Of a DNA stretch of 64,000 bases, positions 1 through 8,435 are shown piece by piece. The notes beneath the pieces were generated by a model. It ran no database searches, was not told the origin of the DNA, and saw only the letters and a program-made list of their open reading frames with translations. The DNA is from Blautia sp. AF19-10LB. Lineage in GTDB: Bacteria > Bacillota > Clostridia > Lachnospirales > Lachnospiraceae. A program made the translations under genes and the position numbers. How positions within the stretch are numbered: the stretch's first letter is position 1; every line of letters starts with the position of its first letter. The stretch lies in NCBI RefSeq assembly GCF_003461245.1, contig NZ_QTWS01000001.1:141496-205495 (forward strand), in the 5' to 3' direction.

Positions 1-1
1 G

Positions 2-619
2 GGTGTTCAGATCGGTGGACCTTCCGGCGGATGTCTCGTAGAAGAGAATCTGGACGTTCCGCTTGATTTTGACCAGGTTAAGAAATACAATGCGATCATC
101 GGTTCCGGCGGTCTGGTTGTTATGGACGAGAGCACCTGTATGGTCGATGTTGCGAAATTCTTCATGGGATTCACTCAGAGAGAATCCTGCGGAAAATGCG
201 GTCCGTGCCGAATCGGAACGAAGCGTATGCTCGAACTCCTTGAGAAGATCACAGACGGCAAGGGCGAGATGGAAGACCTTGACAAACTGGAAGAAACAGC
301 GAAATTCATCCAGGCGCGTTCTCTCTGCGGACTTGGCAAGAGTGCACCTCTTCCGGTCCTCAGTACGCTCAAGAACTTCCGTGACGAATATATCGAACAT
401 ATCGTAGAGGGTAAATGCCGTGCCCATGTCTGCGAGGCAATGAAAGTTTACGAGATCGATCCTGAGAAATGTAAAGGATGTACGAAATGTGCACGTAACT
501 GTCCGGTTGGTGCGATCGCAGGCGAGAAGAAACAGCCGCACAAGATTGATCCGTCCAAATGTATCAAATGCGGAAGTTGTATGGACAACTGCCCGTTTGG
601 TGCGATCGGCGTGAAATAA
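2..619 (+). CDS. NuoF/HydB-like NADH-binding iron-sulfur subunit (3' part)
   Basis: This is the C-terminal 205 residues of a gene that begins before the window. The NuoF-type cysteine motif SCGKCGPCRIG binds the [4Fe-4S] cluster next to the flavin. It is followed by a two-cluster ferredoxin tail (CKGCTKCARNCP and CIKCGSCMDNCP). Established knowledge: such subunits take electrons to or from NAD(P)H in soluble NADH dehydrogenases, [FeFe] hydrogenases and NAD-linked formate dehydrogenases; the ferredoxin tail is typical of HydB-type, often electron-bifurcating, subunits. The formate dehydrogenase alpha gene starts 26 bp downstream, so I infer this is its diaphorase partner. The FMN and NADH domains lie outside the window. 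Confidence 0.88.
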   Translation, partial: GVQIGGPSGGCLVEENLDVPLDFDQVKKYNAIIGSGGLVVMDESTCMVDVAKFFMGFTQRESCGKCGPCRIGTKRMLELLEKITDGKGEMEDLDKLEETAKFIQARSLCGLGKSAPLPVLSTLKNFRDEYIEHIVEGKCRAHVCEAMKVYEIDPEKCKGCTKCARNCPVGAIAGEKKQPHKIDPSKCIKCGSCMDNCPFGAIGVK

Positions 620-645
620 ACAGATGCAGAAAAGGAGGGAACGAC

Positions 646-3351
646 ATGATTCATTTGACGATTGATGGCAAGCCTGTTGAAGTCGAGAAGGGTACGACCA
701 TCCTTCACGCAGCCAAGAAGGTAGGGATTACGATTCCTACTCTGTGCTATATAGAAGATCTACTGCCGGACGGTTCCTGCCGTTTATGTGTAGTTGAAGT
801 AAAGAATAATGGAAGAACAAAAATAGATACCGCCTGTACGATGCAGGTTTCTGAGGGTGACGAAGTTTTCACCATGTCAGAAAAAGTAGTCGAGTCAAGA
901 AAACAGACACTGGATCTGCTTCTGTCCGACCACAACACTCACTGTTTCTCCTGTCCGGGCAACGGTGACTGTAAACTTCAGGACTATGCTTATGAGTATG
1001 GTGTAGAAACATCAAGTTATACAGGAGCGAAGAGCGGTGGAGAGATTGATGATTCCAACAAATTTTTTACCTATGATCCAAGCCTCTGTATCCTGTGCCA
1101 CAGATGTGTCAACACCTGTAACCAGATCGTAGGAAGAGGCGCGATCGCAACTCTGGAACGTGGTTTCCAGTCCGTGATCGGAAACGGTGAAGGTCTCTGG
1201 GCAGACGGCACCTGCGAGTCCTGCGGAAACTGTGTACAGGCATGTCCGACCGGTGCGCTCACCATGAAACGAAGAAAGAAATACCGTGCATACCAAATCG
1301 ACAAGAAAGTCCTTACTACCTGCCCGCACTGTGCGACAGGATGTCAGTATTACCTGCTTGTCAAGGACGGTAAGATCGTAGATACAGAAGCTTATGACGG
1401 ACCGTCAAACAAAGGACTTCTCTGTGTTAAGGGACGAAGCGGAAGCTTTGACTTCGTACATCATCCGTCCAGGATCACAGATCCGCTGATCAAGAACAAA
1501 GAAACCGGTAAATTTGAGAAAGCAACCTGGGACGAGGCTCTTGATCTGGTTGCATCCAAATTTATGGAGATCAAGAAGAAATATGGTTCCGAATCTCTGG
1601 CTGGTTTTGCATGCTCCCGTTCACCGAACGAGGATATCTACATGGTCCAGAAGATGGTCCGTACCTGCTTCGGAACCAACAATACCGATAACTGTGCACG
1701 TGTATGCCACTCCGCATCTGTAGCAGGTCTGGCGATGACACTTGGTTCCGGCGCGATGACCAACCCGATCGAGGATATCACCAAGAAACCAGATGTGATC
1801 ATGCTCGTAGGTTCCAACCCGGAAGAAGCACATCCGGTCGTTGGTATGCAGATCCGTCAGGCAGTACAGCGCGGCTGCAAGCTGATCGTTGTTGACCCGC
1901 GTGATATCGGTCTTGCAAAACATGCAGACATTCATCTGAAACTGAAACCAGGTACCAACGTTGCATTCGCAAATGGTATCATGAACGTGATCATTTCCGA
2001 GGGACTTCAGGATGACAAATTTATCGCAGAGAGAACCGAGGGTTATGAGAAGATCAAAGAGATCGTTAAGGATTATACACCAGAACGTGTAGCTCAGATC
2101 TGCCACATTGATGCTGACGACTTAAGAAAAGCAGCGATCATGTACGCAAAAGCTGACAAGGCACCGATCATCTACTGCCTTGGTGTAACCGAGCATTCCA
2201 CCGGTACAGAGGGTGTTATGTCCATGTCCAACATGGCACTTCTGGTCGGCAAACTTGGCCGTGAGGGCTGTGGTGTCAACCCGCTCCGTGGTCAGAACAA
2301 CGTACAGGGGGCCTGCGATATGGGAGCAAGCCCTGGAGACTTCCCTGGATACCAGAAAGTAGCCAATCCGGAAGTAATTGCCAAATTTGAAAAAGCATGG
2401 AACACCAAGCTGAACCCGAATCCGGGACTTCATGCAACAGAGGTATTCCCGGCAGCGATCAAGGGTGACATCAAAGGTCTTTATATCTATGGTGAAGACC
2501 CGGTTGTTACCGATCCGGATACACATCACATCATCAAGGCACTGGAAAGCCTGGAATTCTTTGTGATCCAGGAACTCTTCATGACAGAGACCGCAGAATA
2601 TGCAGATGTCATCCTTCCAGGTGTCAGCTATGCAGAAAAAGAGGGAACCTTTACAAATACAGAACGTCGTGTACAGCGTGTGCGTAAAGCAGTGACGATT
2701 CCGGGAAATGCAAGACTGGATACCGATATCCTCATCGATTTGATGAACCGTATGGGATATCCGCAGACGCACCTGACTTCCGCCCAGATCATGGATGAAA
2801 TCGCATCTGTAACACCATCCTTCGGCGGAATCAGCCATGCACGTCTGGACAGCGAAGAAGTAGGCGGCAAGGGCCTCCAGTGGCCATGCCCGACCAAGGA
2901 TCATCCTGGAACACCGATCATGCACGTCGGCAAATTTGCGAGAGGACTTGGATGGTTCTATCCGGCAGAGTACATTCCGTCAGCAGAGCTTCCGGATGAG
3001 GAATATCCGATCATCCTTATGACCGGACGAATCCTGTATCATTACACAACAAGAGCAATGACAGGAAAGACACCGGAACTGATGGAGATCGAGGGCAGAT
3101 CTTTCATCGAAATGAATGAGCAGGATGCTGAGAAACTGGGAATCAAGAACGGCGACAGAGTACGTGTGACCTCCAGACGAGGACAGATCGAATCCACCGC
3201 CCGTGTGGGAACCAAAGTATCCAAGGGAGAATCCTGGATGCCATTCCACTTCCCGGATGGAAATGCAAACTGGCTGACAAATGCAGCACTTGATAAATAT
3301 GCAAGAATCCCGGAATACAAAGTATGTGCGATCCGAATTGAAAAAGCATAA
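646..3351 (+). CDS. fdhA: Formate dehydrogenase alpha subunit, cysteine type, with N-terminal Fe-S domains
   Basis: A 901-residue molybdopterin oxidoreductase that interconverts formate and CO2. The N-terminus carries a plant-type [2Fe-2S] domain (C34, C45, C48, C64), a NuoG-like His-Cys cluster (HNTHCFSC), then two [4Fe-4S] motifs (CILCHRCVNTC, CESCGNCVQAC). The catalytic domain starts near CPHCATGC. The metal-binding position, selenocysteine in E. coli FdhF, is Cys354 in the motif ARVCHSASVAG, so this is a selenium-independent enzyme. I chose ATG 646 because AAAGGAGGGA lies 6 bp upstream; the frame stays open to 559 but runs into the previous gene. The partner is probably the NuoF-like subunit just upstream. 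A NuoG-type or hydrogenase-linked complex is the alternative, but the FdhF-like active site favours formate. Confidence 0.9.
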   Translation: MIHLTIDGKPVEVEKGTTILHAAKKVGITIPTLCYIEDLLPDGSCRLCVVEVKNNGRTKIDTACTMQVSEGDEVFTMSEKVVESRKQTLDLLLSDHNTHCFSCPGNGDCKLQDYAYEYGVETSSYTGAKSGGEIDDSNKFFTYDPSLCILCHRCVNTCNQIVGRGAIATLERGFQSVIGNGEGLWADGTCESCGNCVQACPTGALTMKRRKKYRAYQIDKKVLTTCPHCATGCQYYLLVKDGKIVDTEAYDGPSNKGLLCVKGRSGSFDFVHHPSRITDPLIKNKETGKFEKATWDEALDLVASKFMEIKKKYGSESLAGFACSRSPNEDIYMVQKMVRTCFGTNNTDNCARVCHSASVAGLAMTLGSGAMTNPIEDITKKPDVIMLVGSNPEEAHPVVGMQIRQAVQRGCKLIVVDPRDIGLAKHADIHLKLKPGTNVAFANGIMNVIISEGLQDDKFIAERTEGYEKIKEIVKDYTPERVAQICHIDADDLRKAAIMYAKADKAPIIYCLGVTEHSTGTEGVMSMSNMALLVGKLGREGCGVNPLRGQNNVQGACDMGASPGDFPGYQKVANPEVIAKFEKAWNTKLNPNPGLHATEVFPAAIKGDIKGLYIYGEDPVVTDPDTHHIIKALESLEFFVIQELFMTETAEYADVILPGVSYAEKEGTFTNTERRVQRVRKAVTIPGNARLDTDILIDLMNRMGYPQTHLTSAQIMDEIASVTPSFGGISHARLDSEEVGGKGLQWPCPTKDHPGTPIMHVGKFARGLGWFYPAEYIPSAELPDEEYPIILMTGRILYHYTTRAMTGKTPELMEIEGRSFIEMNEQDAEKLGIKNGDRVRVTSRRGQIESTARVGTKVSKGESWMPFHFPDGNANWLTNAALDKYARIPEYKVCAIRIEKA

Positions 3352-3377
3352 GATCAGATGTTATAAATGATTCAGAA

Positions 3378-3430
3378 CAGAGGATATTTTCAGAGACCGG
3401 AGAGGTGTCGAAAATATCCTCTGCTTTTTT
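3378..3430 (+). terminator. Rho-independent terminator after fdhA
   Basis: A 14-bp perfect stem (CAGAGGATATTTTC pairing with its complement at 3410-3423) is followed by CTTTTTT. It closes the formate dehydrogenase transcript and separates it from moeA. Confidence 0.85.
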
Positions 3431-3450
3431 GTTCAAAAGAAGCGAAAAGG

Positions 3451-3479
3451 TTGAGCTTTTTTTGTCTATATGTTACAAT
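3451..3479 (+). promoter_or_regulatory. Sigma-A-type promoter for the moeA operon
   Basis: TTGAGC at 3451-3456 and TACAAT at 3474-3479 are separated by 17 bp. It lies between the fdhA terminator and moeA. No molybdenum cofactor riboswitch fold was recognised in the short leader. Confidence 0.6.
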
Positions 3480-3577
3480 AAATCGAAAACAGGATTGTGA
3501 CATTTTGTTGAGAAAAAAATATCATTAATCAGACACCAGTTTGGAAAACGATGTTTGAAGGACAGGGGAGAAATGTT

Positions 3578-4783
3578 TTGGAAAATCTCAGGGTAGAAGA
3601 AGCAATTGAGCAATTGCTGATGTATACGAAAGCGGTACAGGAAGCGGAAACTGTGTCTTTACTTTCAGCAAACGGCAGGATACTGGCAGAGGACATGAAA
3701 GCAGAGAGAGACAATCCTCCATTTGACCGTGCACCGGTAGATGGCTATGCCTGTAAGGCTGAGGATCTGGCGGGAGCACTGCCGGAAAAGCCGGTCACAC
3801 TCAAAGTGATCCGGGAAGTTGATGCCGGAGAATATTTTGACGGAACCGTGCAGCACGGGGAAGCGGTACGTATTATGACAGGTGCGGCGATTCCGGCAGG
3901 ATGTAACTGCTGCGTCAGACAGGAAAATACGGATTATGGAGAGGATACCGTACAGATCTACAAGAGCATGGAACAGTGGGAGGACTACTGTTTTCAGGGT
4001 GAAGACTTTAAGAAAGGTACAGTTTTACTGAAAAAGGGTACAAAACTCAGTTTTATAGAGATAGGAATCCTTGCCAGCATGGGTGTGGCAGAAGTTCCTG
4101 TTATAAGACGGGCGAGAGTTGCGGTCCTGACAACCGGTGATGAAGTGATGAAGCCGGGAGAGGAACTGAAACTGGGCAAGATCTATGACTGCAACCAGAG
4201 TCTCCTTGCAGCGAGACTGATGGATTTTGGCGCAGAACTGACACGGATCGATAAGATCCCGGACAACCCGCAGGATATGGCAGAGGCAGTCAGAGAAGCG
4301 GCGGAGGTTTCAGATCTGATCATTACAACGGGCGCGGTATCCGTAGGCAAGAAGGATATCATGCACGAGGTAGTCCGGATCCTGGGAGCACAGAGGATTT
4401 TTTGGCGGCTTGAGATGAAGCCGGGAATGCCGACGCTTTTTTCTGTCTATGAAGGCACACCGATGCTCAGTCTTTCTGGAAATCCTTTTGGGGCGGCGGT
4501 ATCTGTGGATCTTCTGATCCGTCCGATGATCCAGAAGCTGACACAGGACGACACACTTCGTCCGGTAAGGAAGAAATGTACTCTGACGAATGATTTTGGT
4601 AAGAGTGTCGGAGGACGCCGTTATGTACGTGCGGTCACAGACGGAGAAACCGTGACGATCCCTACCAAGATCCATTCGAATGGAATCCTTTCGACCATGG
4701 CAGGATGTAACTGTCTGATCGAGATGCAGAAGGGAAAGACCGGAAGTCATGCAGGAGAAGAAGCGGAAGTTCTTCTTCTGTGA
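3578..4783 (+). CDS. moeA: Molybdopterin molybdenumtransferase MoeA
   Basis: Inserts molybdate (or tungstate) into adenylylated molybdopterin, the last step of basic Mo cofactor synthesis. The MoeA N-terminal signature is clear (NPPFDRAPVDGYA), as are the MoCF domain (LTTGDEVMKPGEEL, DCNQSLL, TTGAVSVGKKD) and the C-terminal beta domain ending near residue 401, the usual family length. Start choice: an ATG at 3551 is in frame but lacks a ribosome binding site, while TTG 3578 has GGGGAG seven bases upstream and gives the typical N-terminus ENLRVEEAIEQL; the ATG remains possible. It is followed closely by mobB. The cofactor is presumably made for the adjacent formate dehydrogenase. Confidence 0.92.
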   Translation: MENLRVEEAIEQLLMYTKAVQEAETVSLLSANGRILAEDMKAERDNPPFDRAPVDGYACKAEDLAGALPEKPVTLKVIREVDAGEYFDGTVQHGEAVRIMTGAAIPAGCNCCVRQENTDYGEDTVQIYKSMEQWEDYCFQGEDFKKGTVLLKKGTKLSFIEIGILASMGVAEVPVIRRARVAVLTTGDEVMKPGEELKLGKIYDCNQSLLAARLMDFGAELTRIDKIPDNPQDMAEAVREAAEVSDLIITTGAVSVGKKDIMHEVVRILGAQRIFWRLEMKPGMPTLFSVYEGTPMLSLSGNPFGAAVSVDLLIRPMIQKLTQDDTLRPVRKKCTLTNDFGKSVGGRRYVRAVTDGETVTIPTKIHSNGILSTMAGCNCLIEMQKGKTGSHAGEEAEVLLL

Positions 4784-4787
4784 CAGG

Positions 4788-5351
4788 ATGAGCGAAATGA
4801 AAGAACAGAAGGGTCAGAAGGGTCAGCTGATACTGGCAGTAAGCGGAGTCAAAAATTCGGGAAAAACAACATTGATCGCATCACTTTTGTCGAAGCTGGA
4901 ACAAAAAGGTCTTAAAGCTGCTGTGATCAAGCATGACGGGCATGAGTTTGAAGCGGATATACCGGGGACAGACACCTGGAGATTCGGGGAAGCCGGAGCC
5001 TGCGGGACGCTTGTTTTTTCCGGGACGAAATATATGATGGTCAAATATCAGCCGGCACCAGAGACGGACGAACTGATCGCCTGCTTTCCTGAGGCAGATG
5101 TGGTCTTGCTGGAGGGCTTTAAATATTCAGAATACCCCAAGATCGAGGTCATACGACGGGGAAATTCTTCGAGATCTGTCTGTGATCCGAGATTCCTTCT
5201 GGGAATCGTGACGGATCTTCGAAGGGAAGAACTGGATGCGGCGGGAAGCGCTTTGCCGGAAGAACTGCCATTTTTTGACCTGAATGAAACAGAAGTTCTG
5301 TCGGATTGGATTTATTGCTTATGGAGACAGAGACAGACCGGACGGCAATGA
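4788..5351 (+). CDS. mobB: Molybdopterin-guanine dinucleotide biosynthesis GTP-binding protein MobB
   Basis: A P-loop GTPase that assists MobA in forming the guanine dinucleotide cofactor used by formate dehydrogenases. The Walker A motif GVKNSGKTTL lies near the N-terminus, followed by the MobB-typical KHDGHEFE and GTDTWRFGEAGA segments and the Walker-B-like VVLLEGFK. The stop of moeA is only 4 bp before the chosen ATG, implying translational coupling. In-frame ATGs at 4749 (inside moeA) and 4797 are alternatives; the conserved fold only starts at ILAVSGVKNSG, so the exact start does not affect function. Confidence 0.88.
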   Translation: MSEMKEQKGQKGQLILAVSGVKNSGKTTLIASLLSKLEQKGLKAAVIKHDGHEFEADIPGTDTWRFGEAGACGTLVFSGTKYMMVKYQPAPETDELIACFPEADVVLLEGFKYSEYPKIEVIRRGNSSRSVCDPRFLLGIVTDLRREELDAAGSALPEELPFFDLNETEVLSDWIYCLWRQRQTGRQ

Positions 5352-5387
5352 CCAGCACAGCAAAAATGAGGAGTAACAAAACGCGGA

Positions 5388-5789
5388 ATGAGTGAAAAAA
5401 CAGAGAATATTACAACGGAGCAGCAGAATGAGGACGCAGTGCTTGGCGTAAAGACCAAGATTGTTCTGTCGAAGAATGTTGATTTTTTTGGACCGGGGCT
5501 TTTTCATCTTCTTCAGTATATTGATGAAGAAGGGACGATCCATGCGGCATCCAAAAAGATGGGAATGTCCTATTCCAAATGCTGGAAGCTTCTGAACCGG
5601 GCGGAGGAACAGATGGGATTTACTTTTCTTGACCGCTATAACGGCGGACCGCACGGAGGAAATTCAAGGATCACGGAAGAAGGCCGTGAGTTTATGAGAC
5701 GCTATGAAGCATTACTGGAAGAAATGAAAGAAATGAGCCAGAAGGCTTTTGAGAAATATTTTAAGGAATATTTTAAGGAATATTTGTAG
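5388..5789 (+). CDS. ModE-like winged-helix molybdate regulator, DNA-binding domain only
   Basis: A 133-residue protein whose central part (IDEEGTIHAASKKMGMSYSKCWKLLNRAEE) is a ModE/LysR-type winged helix, with a downstream GGPHGGNSRITEEG wing typical of ModE N-terminal domains. Full-length ModE has two molybdate-binding TOBE/Mop domains after this; here only a short charged helix rich in KYFKEYF repeats follows. It sits in the Mo cofactor cluster after mobB, so control of molybdate or Mo-enzyme genes is a reasonable inference. How it would sense metal without the ligand domain is not visible. An acidic, low-complexity 25-residue N-terminal extension precedes the fold. Confidence 0.75.
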   Translation: MSEKTENITTEQQNEDAVLGVKTKIVLSKNVDFFGPGLFHLLQYIDEEGTIHAASKKMGMSYSKCWKLLNRAEEQMGFTFLDRYNGGPHGGNSRITEEGREFMRRYEALLEEMKEMSQKAFEKYFKEYFKEYL

Positions 5790-5797
5790 CTATGAGG

Positions 5798-5845
5798 CTG
5801 CGGCAGGATGTTTCGTTTCGAACAGAAGCATCCTGTCGCAGTTTC
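5798..5845. terminator. Bidirectional terminator between the ModE-like gene and fdhD
   Basis: A 13-bp stem (CTGCGGCAGGATG with its complement at 5829-5841, one G-U pair) lies between two convergent genes whose stops are 73 bp apart. It probably ends both transcripts, although the T-tracts are short. Confidence 0.6.
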
Positions 5846-5862
5846 TGCACAGATAAGAAAGA

Positions 5863-6666
5863 TCAGACCTGACTGAAGACTTTCATCCGGTCTCTTCTGG
5901 CGGCACAGATGAGGGTCAGGCGATAGGTTTTGGCAAGCTCGATCGCCTCTGTGGTAGGAGACGCCTTGCTGGAAAGCACCGGAATTCCGGCATAGATCGC
6001 TTTCATTGCCATATCGGTCGGGATCCTTCCGCTGGAATAGACCATGCATTCCTTAAGGTCGATTTGGTGACGGAGAGCATAGCCGATCACTTTGTCAAGT
6101 GCGTTGTGCCGTCCGATGTCCTCACAGGAAAAAAGAATCTCGTCTCTGCGGGCAAGGAGACAGCTGTGGGTGGCGAAGGTGACACCGTGAAGCGGCATCC
6201 CATCGGCAAAGGTGTCTGCCATGTGGAAGATCCATTCCGGTTTCCACTCGATCGGGGTGACAGGAAGCGGCGGATAGTCAGATGAGAAATAATCATTCAG
6301 GATGTGGTTGCCGGTGCAGCAGGTAGGGGTGGTCTCTACGAAGGAAGTGTTTTTCTTTGCATCGGTCGCCTGAGACTGTTTGAGATAAACCTTGGCGCGC
6401 TTGCCGTACTCGCAGATGTAGATCTGCTCGACATCGTCGATGGACTGGATGATATGTTCCGTCAGGAGCCGTCCTAGGACGAGCTCTGTGAGATTCTGTG
6501 GGAGGCAGATCAGTTTCATGGTAAGCTGGTCATTGAGATAGACATCAATCAGATGTTCATTGAGGACCTGTTCTTCTTTGGTAAGGATCTCACCTTCCCT
6601 GCCGATGAACTGATAGGTTTGTGTTTCCAGTAGTGGAAGATCGTGGTATTGTTCGTTAATATGCAT
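5863..6666 (-). CDS. fdhD: Formate dehydrogenase sulfurtransferase FdhD
   Basis: FdhD transfers sulfur from a cysteine desulfurase to the bis-MGD cofactor, a step formate dehydrogenases need for activity. The 267-residue product has the family C-terminal signature (SCEDIGRHNALDKVIGYAL and SSGRIPTDMAMKA). The reactive cysteine loop, normally CGxCG, reads TCCTG here with adjacent Cys116 and Cys117. It is transcribed opposite to its Mo cofactor neighbours and divergently from moaA. A second ATG is not needed: the protein aligns with the family from about residue 20, and a GGAGAAATT site precedes the start. Confidence 0.9.
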   Translation of the reverse strand: MHINEQYHDLPLLETQTYQFIGREGEILTKEEQVLNEHLIDVYLNDQLTMKLICLPQNLTELVLGRLLTEHIIQSIDDVEQIYICEYGKRAKVYLKQSQATDAKKNTSFVETTPTCCTGNHILNDYFSSDYPPLPVTPIEWKPEWIFHMADTFADGMPLHGVTFATHSCLLARRDEILFSCEDIGRHNALDKVIGYALRHQIDLKECMVYSSGRIPTDMAMKAIYAGIPVLSSKASPTTEAIELAKTYRLTLICAARRDRMKVFSQV

Positions 6667-6690
6667 AATTTCTCCAATGCTAAAAAGTTT

Positions 6691-6714
6691 TTATTGTATA
6701 TATTTATAGATAAG
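6691..6714. promoter_or_regulatory. AT-rich imperfect palindrome between fdhD and moaA
   Basis: TTATTGTATA and a near-complementary TATAGATAAG flank a short centre in the divergent fdhD/moaA intergenic region. The shape recalls ModE operators (two TATA-containing arms), and a ModE-like protein is encoded nearby, but AT-rich promoter DNA could give this by chance. Confidence 0.3.
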
Positions 6715-6822
6715 TATAGCAGAAGTCAGAGGATTTCAAAAGAACAAATTAAGATATAAAACAATAAAAGCCTTTTTAAAGTGGGGTAGACAAAATAAAA
6801 AAGGAACGGAGAAAATTTAACT

Positions 6823-7797
6823 ATGAAAGACAGATATGGACGTGAGATCGATTATCTTCGGATTTCGATCACCGACAGGTGCAATCTCAGATGCATTTAC
6901 TGTATGCCGGAAGAGGGAATCTGCCAGATCTCACATGGAGAGATCCTGACCTACGATGAGATCCAGAGAGTCTGCCGCTGTATGACAACTCTGGGGATCA
7001 AAAAAATAAAACTGACCGGCGGCGAGCCTCTGACAAGAAAGAACAGTGCCGCACTGGTACGGATGCTCAAAGAACTTCCGGGAATAGAGAAAGTAACGCT
7101 GACGACAAATGGTGTCCTTCTGGGGGAGCAGATCAGTGAACTGGCAGAGGCAGGGATCGACAATATCAATATCAGCCTGGATACGCTGAATGAAGAGGCA
7201 TTCGGAAAGATCACGCGAAGAGAGGGCCTTCCTAAAGTTCTGGAGAGCATGAAGGAGGCTCTGAAATATCCACAGATCGGTCTCAAGATCAACTGTGTAC
7301 CGGTGATCGATGATCCGCAGAATCTGGTGGAAGTCGCCAGGATTGCGAGAGACCATCCGATCCATGTGCGCTTTATCGAGATGATGCCGATCGGATACGG
7401 CAAAGAGTTCCGTTTCCGGGGAGAAGATGAGATCTGTTCGATCCTTGAGAGTGCTTATGGCAAGATGACACCAGTTACAGAGCACTACGGAAATGGTCCG
7501 TGCCATTATTACGAAATCGAAGGCTTTCAGGGAAAAATCGGTTTTATCAGTGCGATGACACACAAATTCTGTTCGCAGTGCAACCGTGTCAGAATGACTG
7601 CAGAGGGTTATCTCAAAGCCTGTCTGCAGTATCAGACCGGAATAAGCCTCAAGGCACTGATGAGAAACGGATGCACTGACGAAGAACTGACCGAGGCGAT
7701 CCGCAAAGTGATCTGGGAAAAACCGGGCGAGCATCATTTTACTTCACAGGCGATCGACGAGGATGAACTTAAGCTGATGTCACAGATCGGTGGCTGA
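6823..7797 (+). CDS. moaA: GTP 3',8-cyclase MoaA (radical SAM)
   Basis: Converts GTP to 3',8-cyclo-7,8-dihydro-GTP, the first step of molybdopterin synthesis. The radical-SAM cluster motif is C20-N-L-R-C24-I-Y-C27. The second, GTP-binding [4Fe-4S] cluster is supplied by the FCSQC...C motif near residue 250, and the conserved C-terminal Gly-Gly needed for activity ends the protein (QIGG). Length 324 residues is standard. GAACGGAGAAA precedes the start. mobA follows after 21 bp. The partners moaC, moaD, moaE and mogA are not in the window. Confidence 0.95.
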   Translation: MKDRYGREIDYLRISITDRCNLRCIYCMPEEGICQISHGEILTYDEIQRVCRCMTTLGIKKIKLTGGEPLTRKNSAALVRMLKELPGIEKVTLTTNGVLLGEQISELAEAGIDNINISLDTLNEEAFGKITRREGLPKVLESMKEALKYPQIGLKINCVPVIDDPQNLVEVARIARDHPIHVRFIEMMPIGYGKEFRFRGEDEICSILESAYGKMTPVTEHYGNGPCHYYEIEGFQGKIGFISAMTHKFCSQCNRVRMTAEGYLKACLQYQTGISLKALMRNGCTDEELTEAIRKVIWEKPGEHHFTSQAIDEDELKLMSQIGG

Positions 7798-7818
7798 AAA
7801 GGAAACAGGGGGATGTAT

Positions 7819-8412
7819 ATGGGCGAAAACAAACTTGCAATGATCGTTCTGGCAGGAGGAGCCAGCAGCCGCATGGGAAAAGAAAAGAGCGACCTTAAGC
7901 TTGACGGGAAATCTTTTCTGGAGATCCAGATCCAGAAGGGAAGCGACCTGGGTGTTGGCAGGATCTACGTCTCAGGCTATCGCGGCGCACACTGCACAGA
8001 AGAGATCGTTATGGACAGGATCAAAGAAAGAGGACCTCTCGGCGGCCTCGAAGCCTGTCTTAATAAAGCAGCCCAGGATGGAGCGGACCGGTGTATTGTC
8101 CTTGGCGTAGACACCCCGCTGGTGCCGGTATCCGAACTCCAGAACCTCATTCAGAGTGCCAGCACAGATGATCAGAACCGCGTCACCCTTCTCCGTCACA
8201 ATGGCAAAGAAGAATCCCTGATGGCAGTCTACGAGACCAGTTTGTCAGGTGACATCCGCGCCTTTCTGGAACGCGGGCAATCTTCGGTTTTCCGTTTCCT
8301 CAATGAGATCGGTTATTCCTGCTATGACACGCAGGAAGATGACAGGTATTTTACGAACATTAACGATCCAAAGGTATATGAAGAAGTATCTAAAGAAAAT
8401 TTTCAGGCATAG
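7819..8412 (+). CDS. mobA: Molybdenum cofactor guanylyltransferase MobA
   Basis: Attaches GMP to Mo-molybdopterin to give the guanine dinucleotide cofactor. The nucleotide-binding signature LAGGASSRMGKEKSDL opens the protein, with the DTP motif (GVDTPLVPV) of the transferase fold further on. ATG 7819 is preferred over the in-frame ATG 7813 because the ribosome binding site AGGGGGA (7807-7813) overlaps the latter. The product is 197 residues, usual for the family. It is the last gene of the cofactor group; a GH95 gene begins 23 bp downstream on the same strand and may be partly read through. Confidence 0.92.
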   Translation: MGENKLAMIVLAGGASSRMGKEKSDLKLDGKSFLEIQIQKGSDLGVGRIYVSGYRGAHCTEEIVMDRIKERGPLGGLEACLNKAAQDGADRCIVLGVDTPLVPVSELQNLIQSASTDDQNRVTLLRHNGKEESLMAVYETSLSGDIRAFLERGQSSVFRFLNEIGYSCYDTQEDDRYFTNINDPKVYEEVSKENFQA

Positions 8413-8435
8413 AAGATATCTGGGAGAATAATAAA

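Noticed and set aside
646..3351. Alpha subunit considered as NuoG or a [FeFe]-hydrogenase
   Set aside because: The C-terminal part is a full molybdopterin enzyme with the FdhF-type ARVCHSASVAG active site; no H-cluster motif is present.
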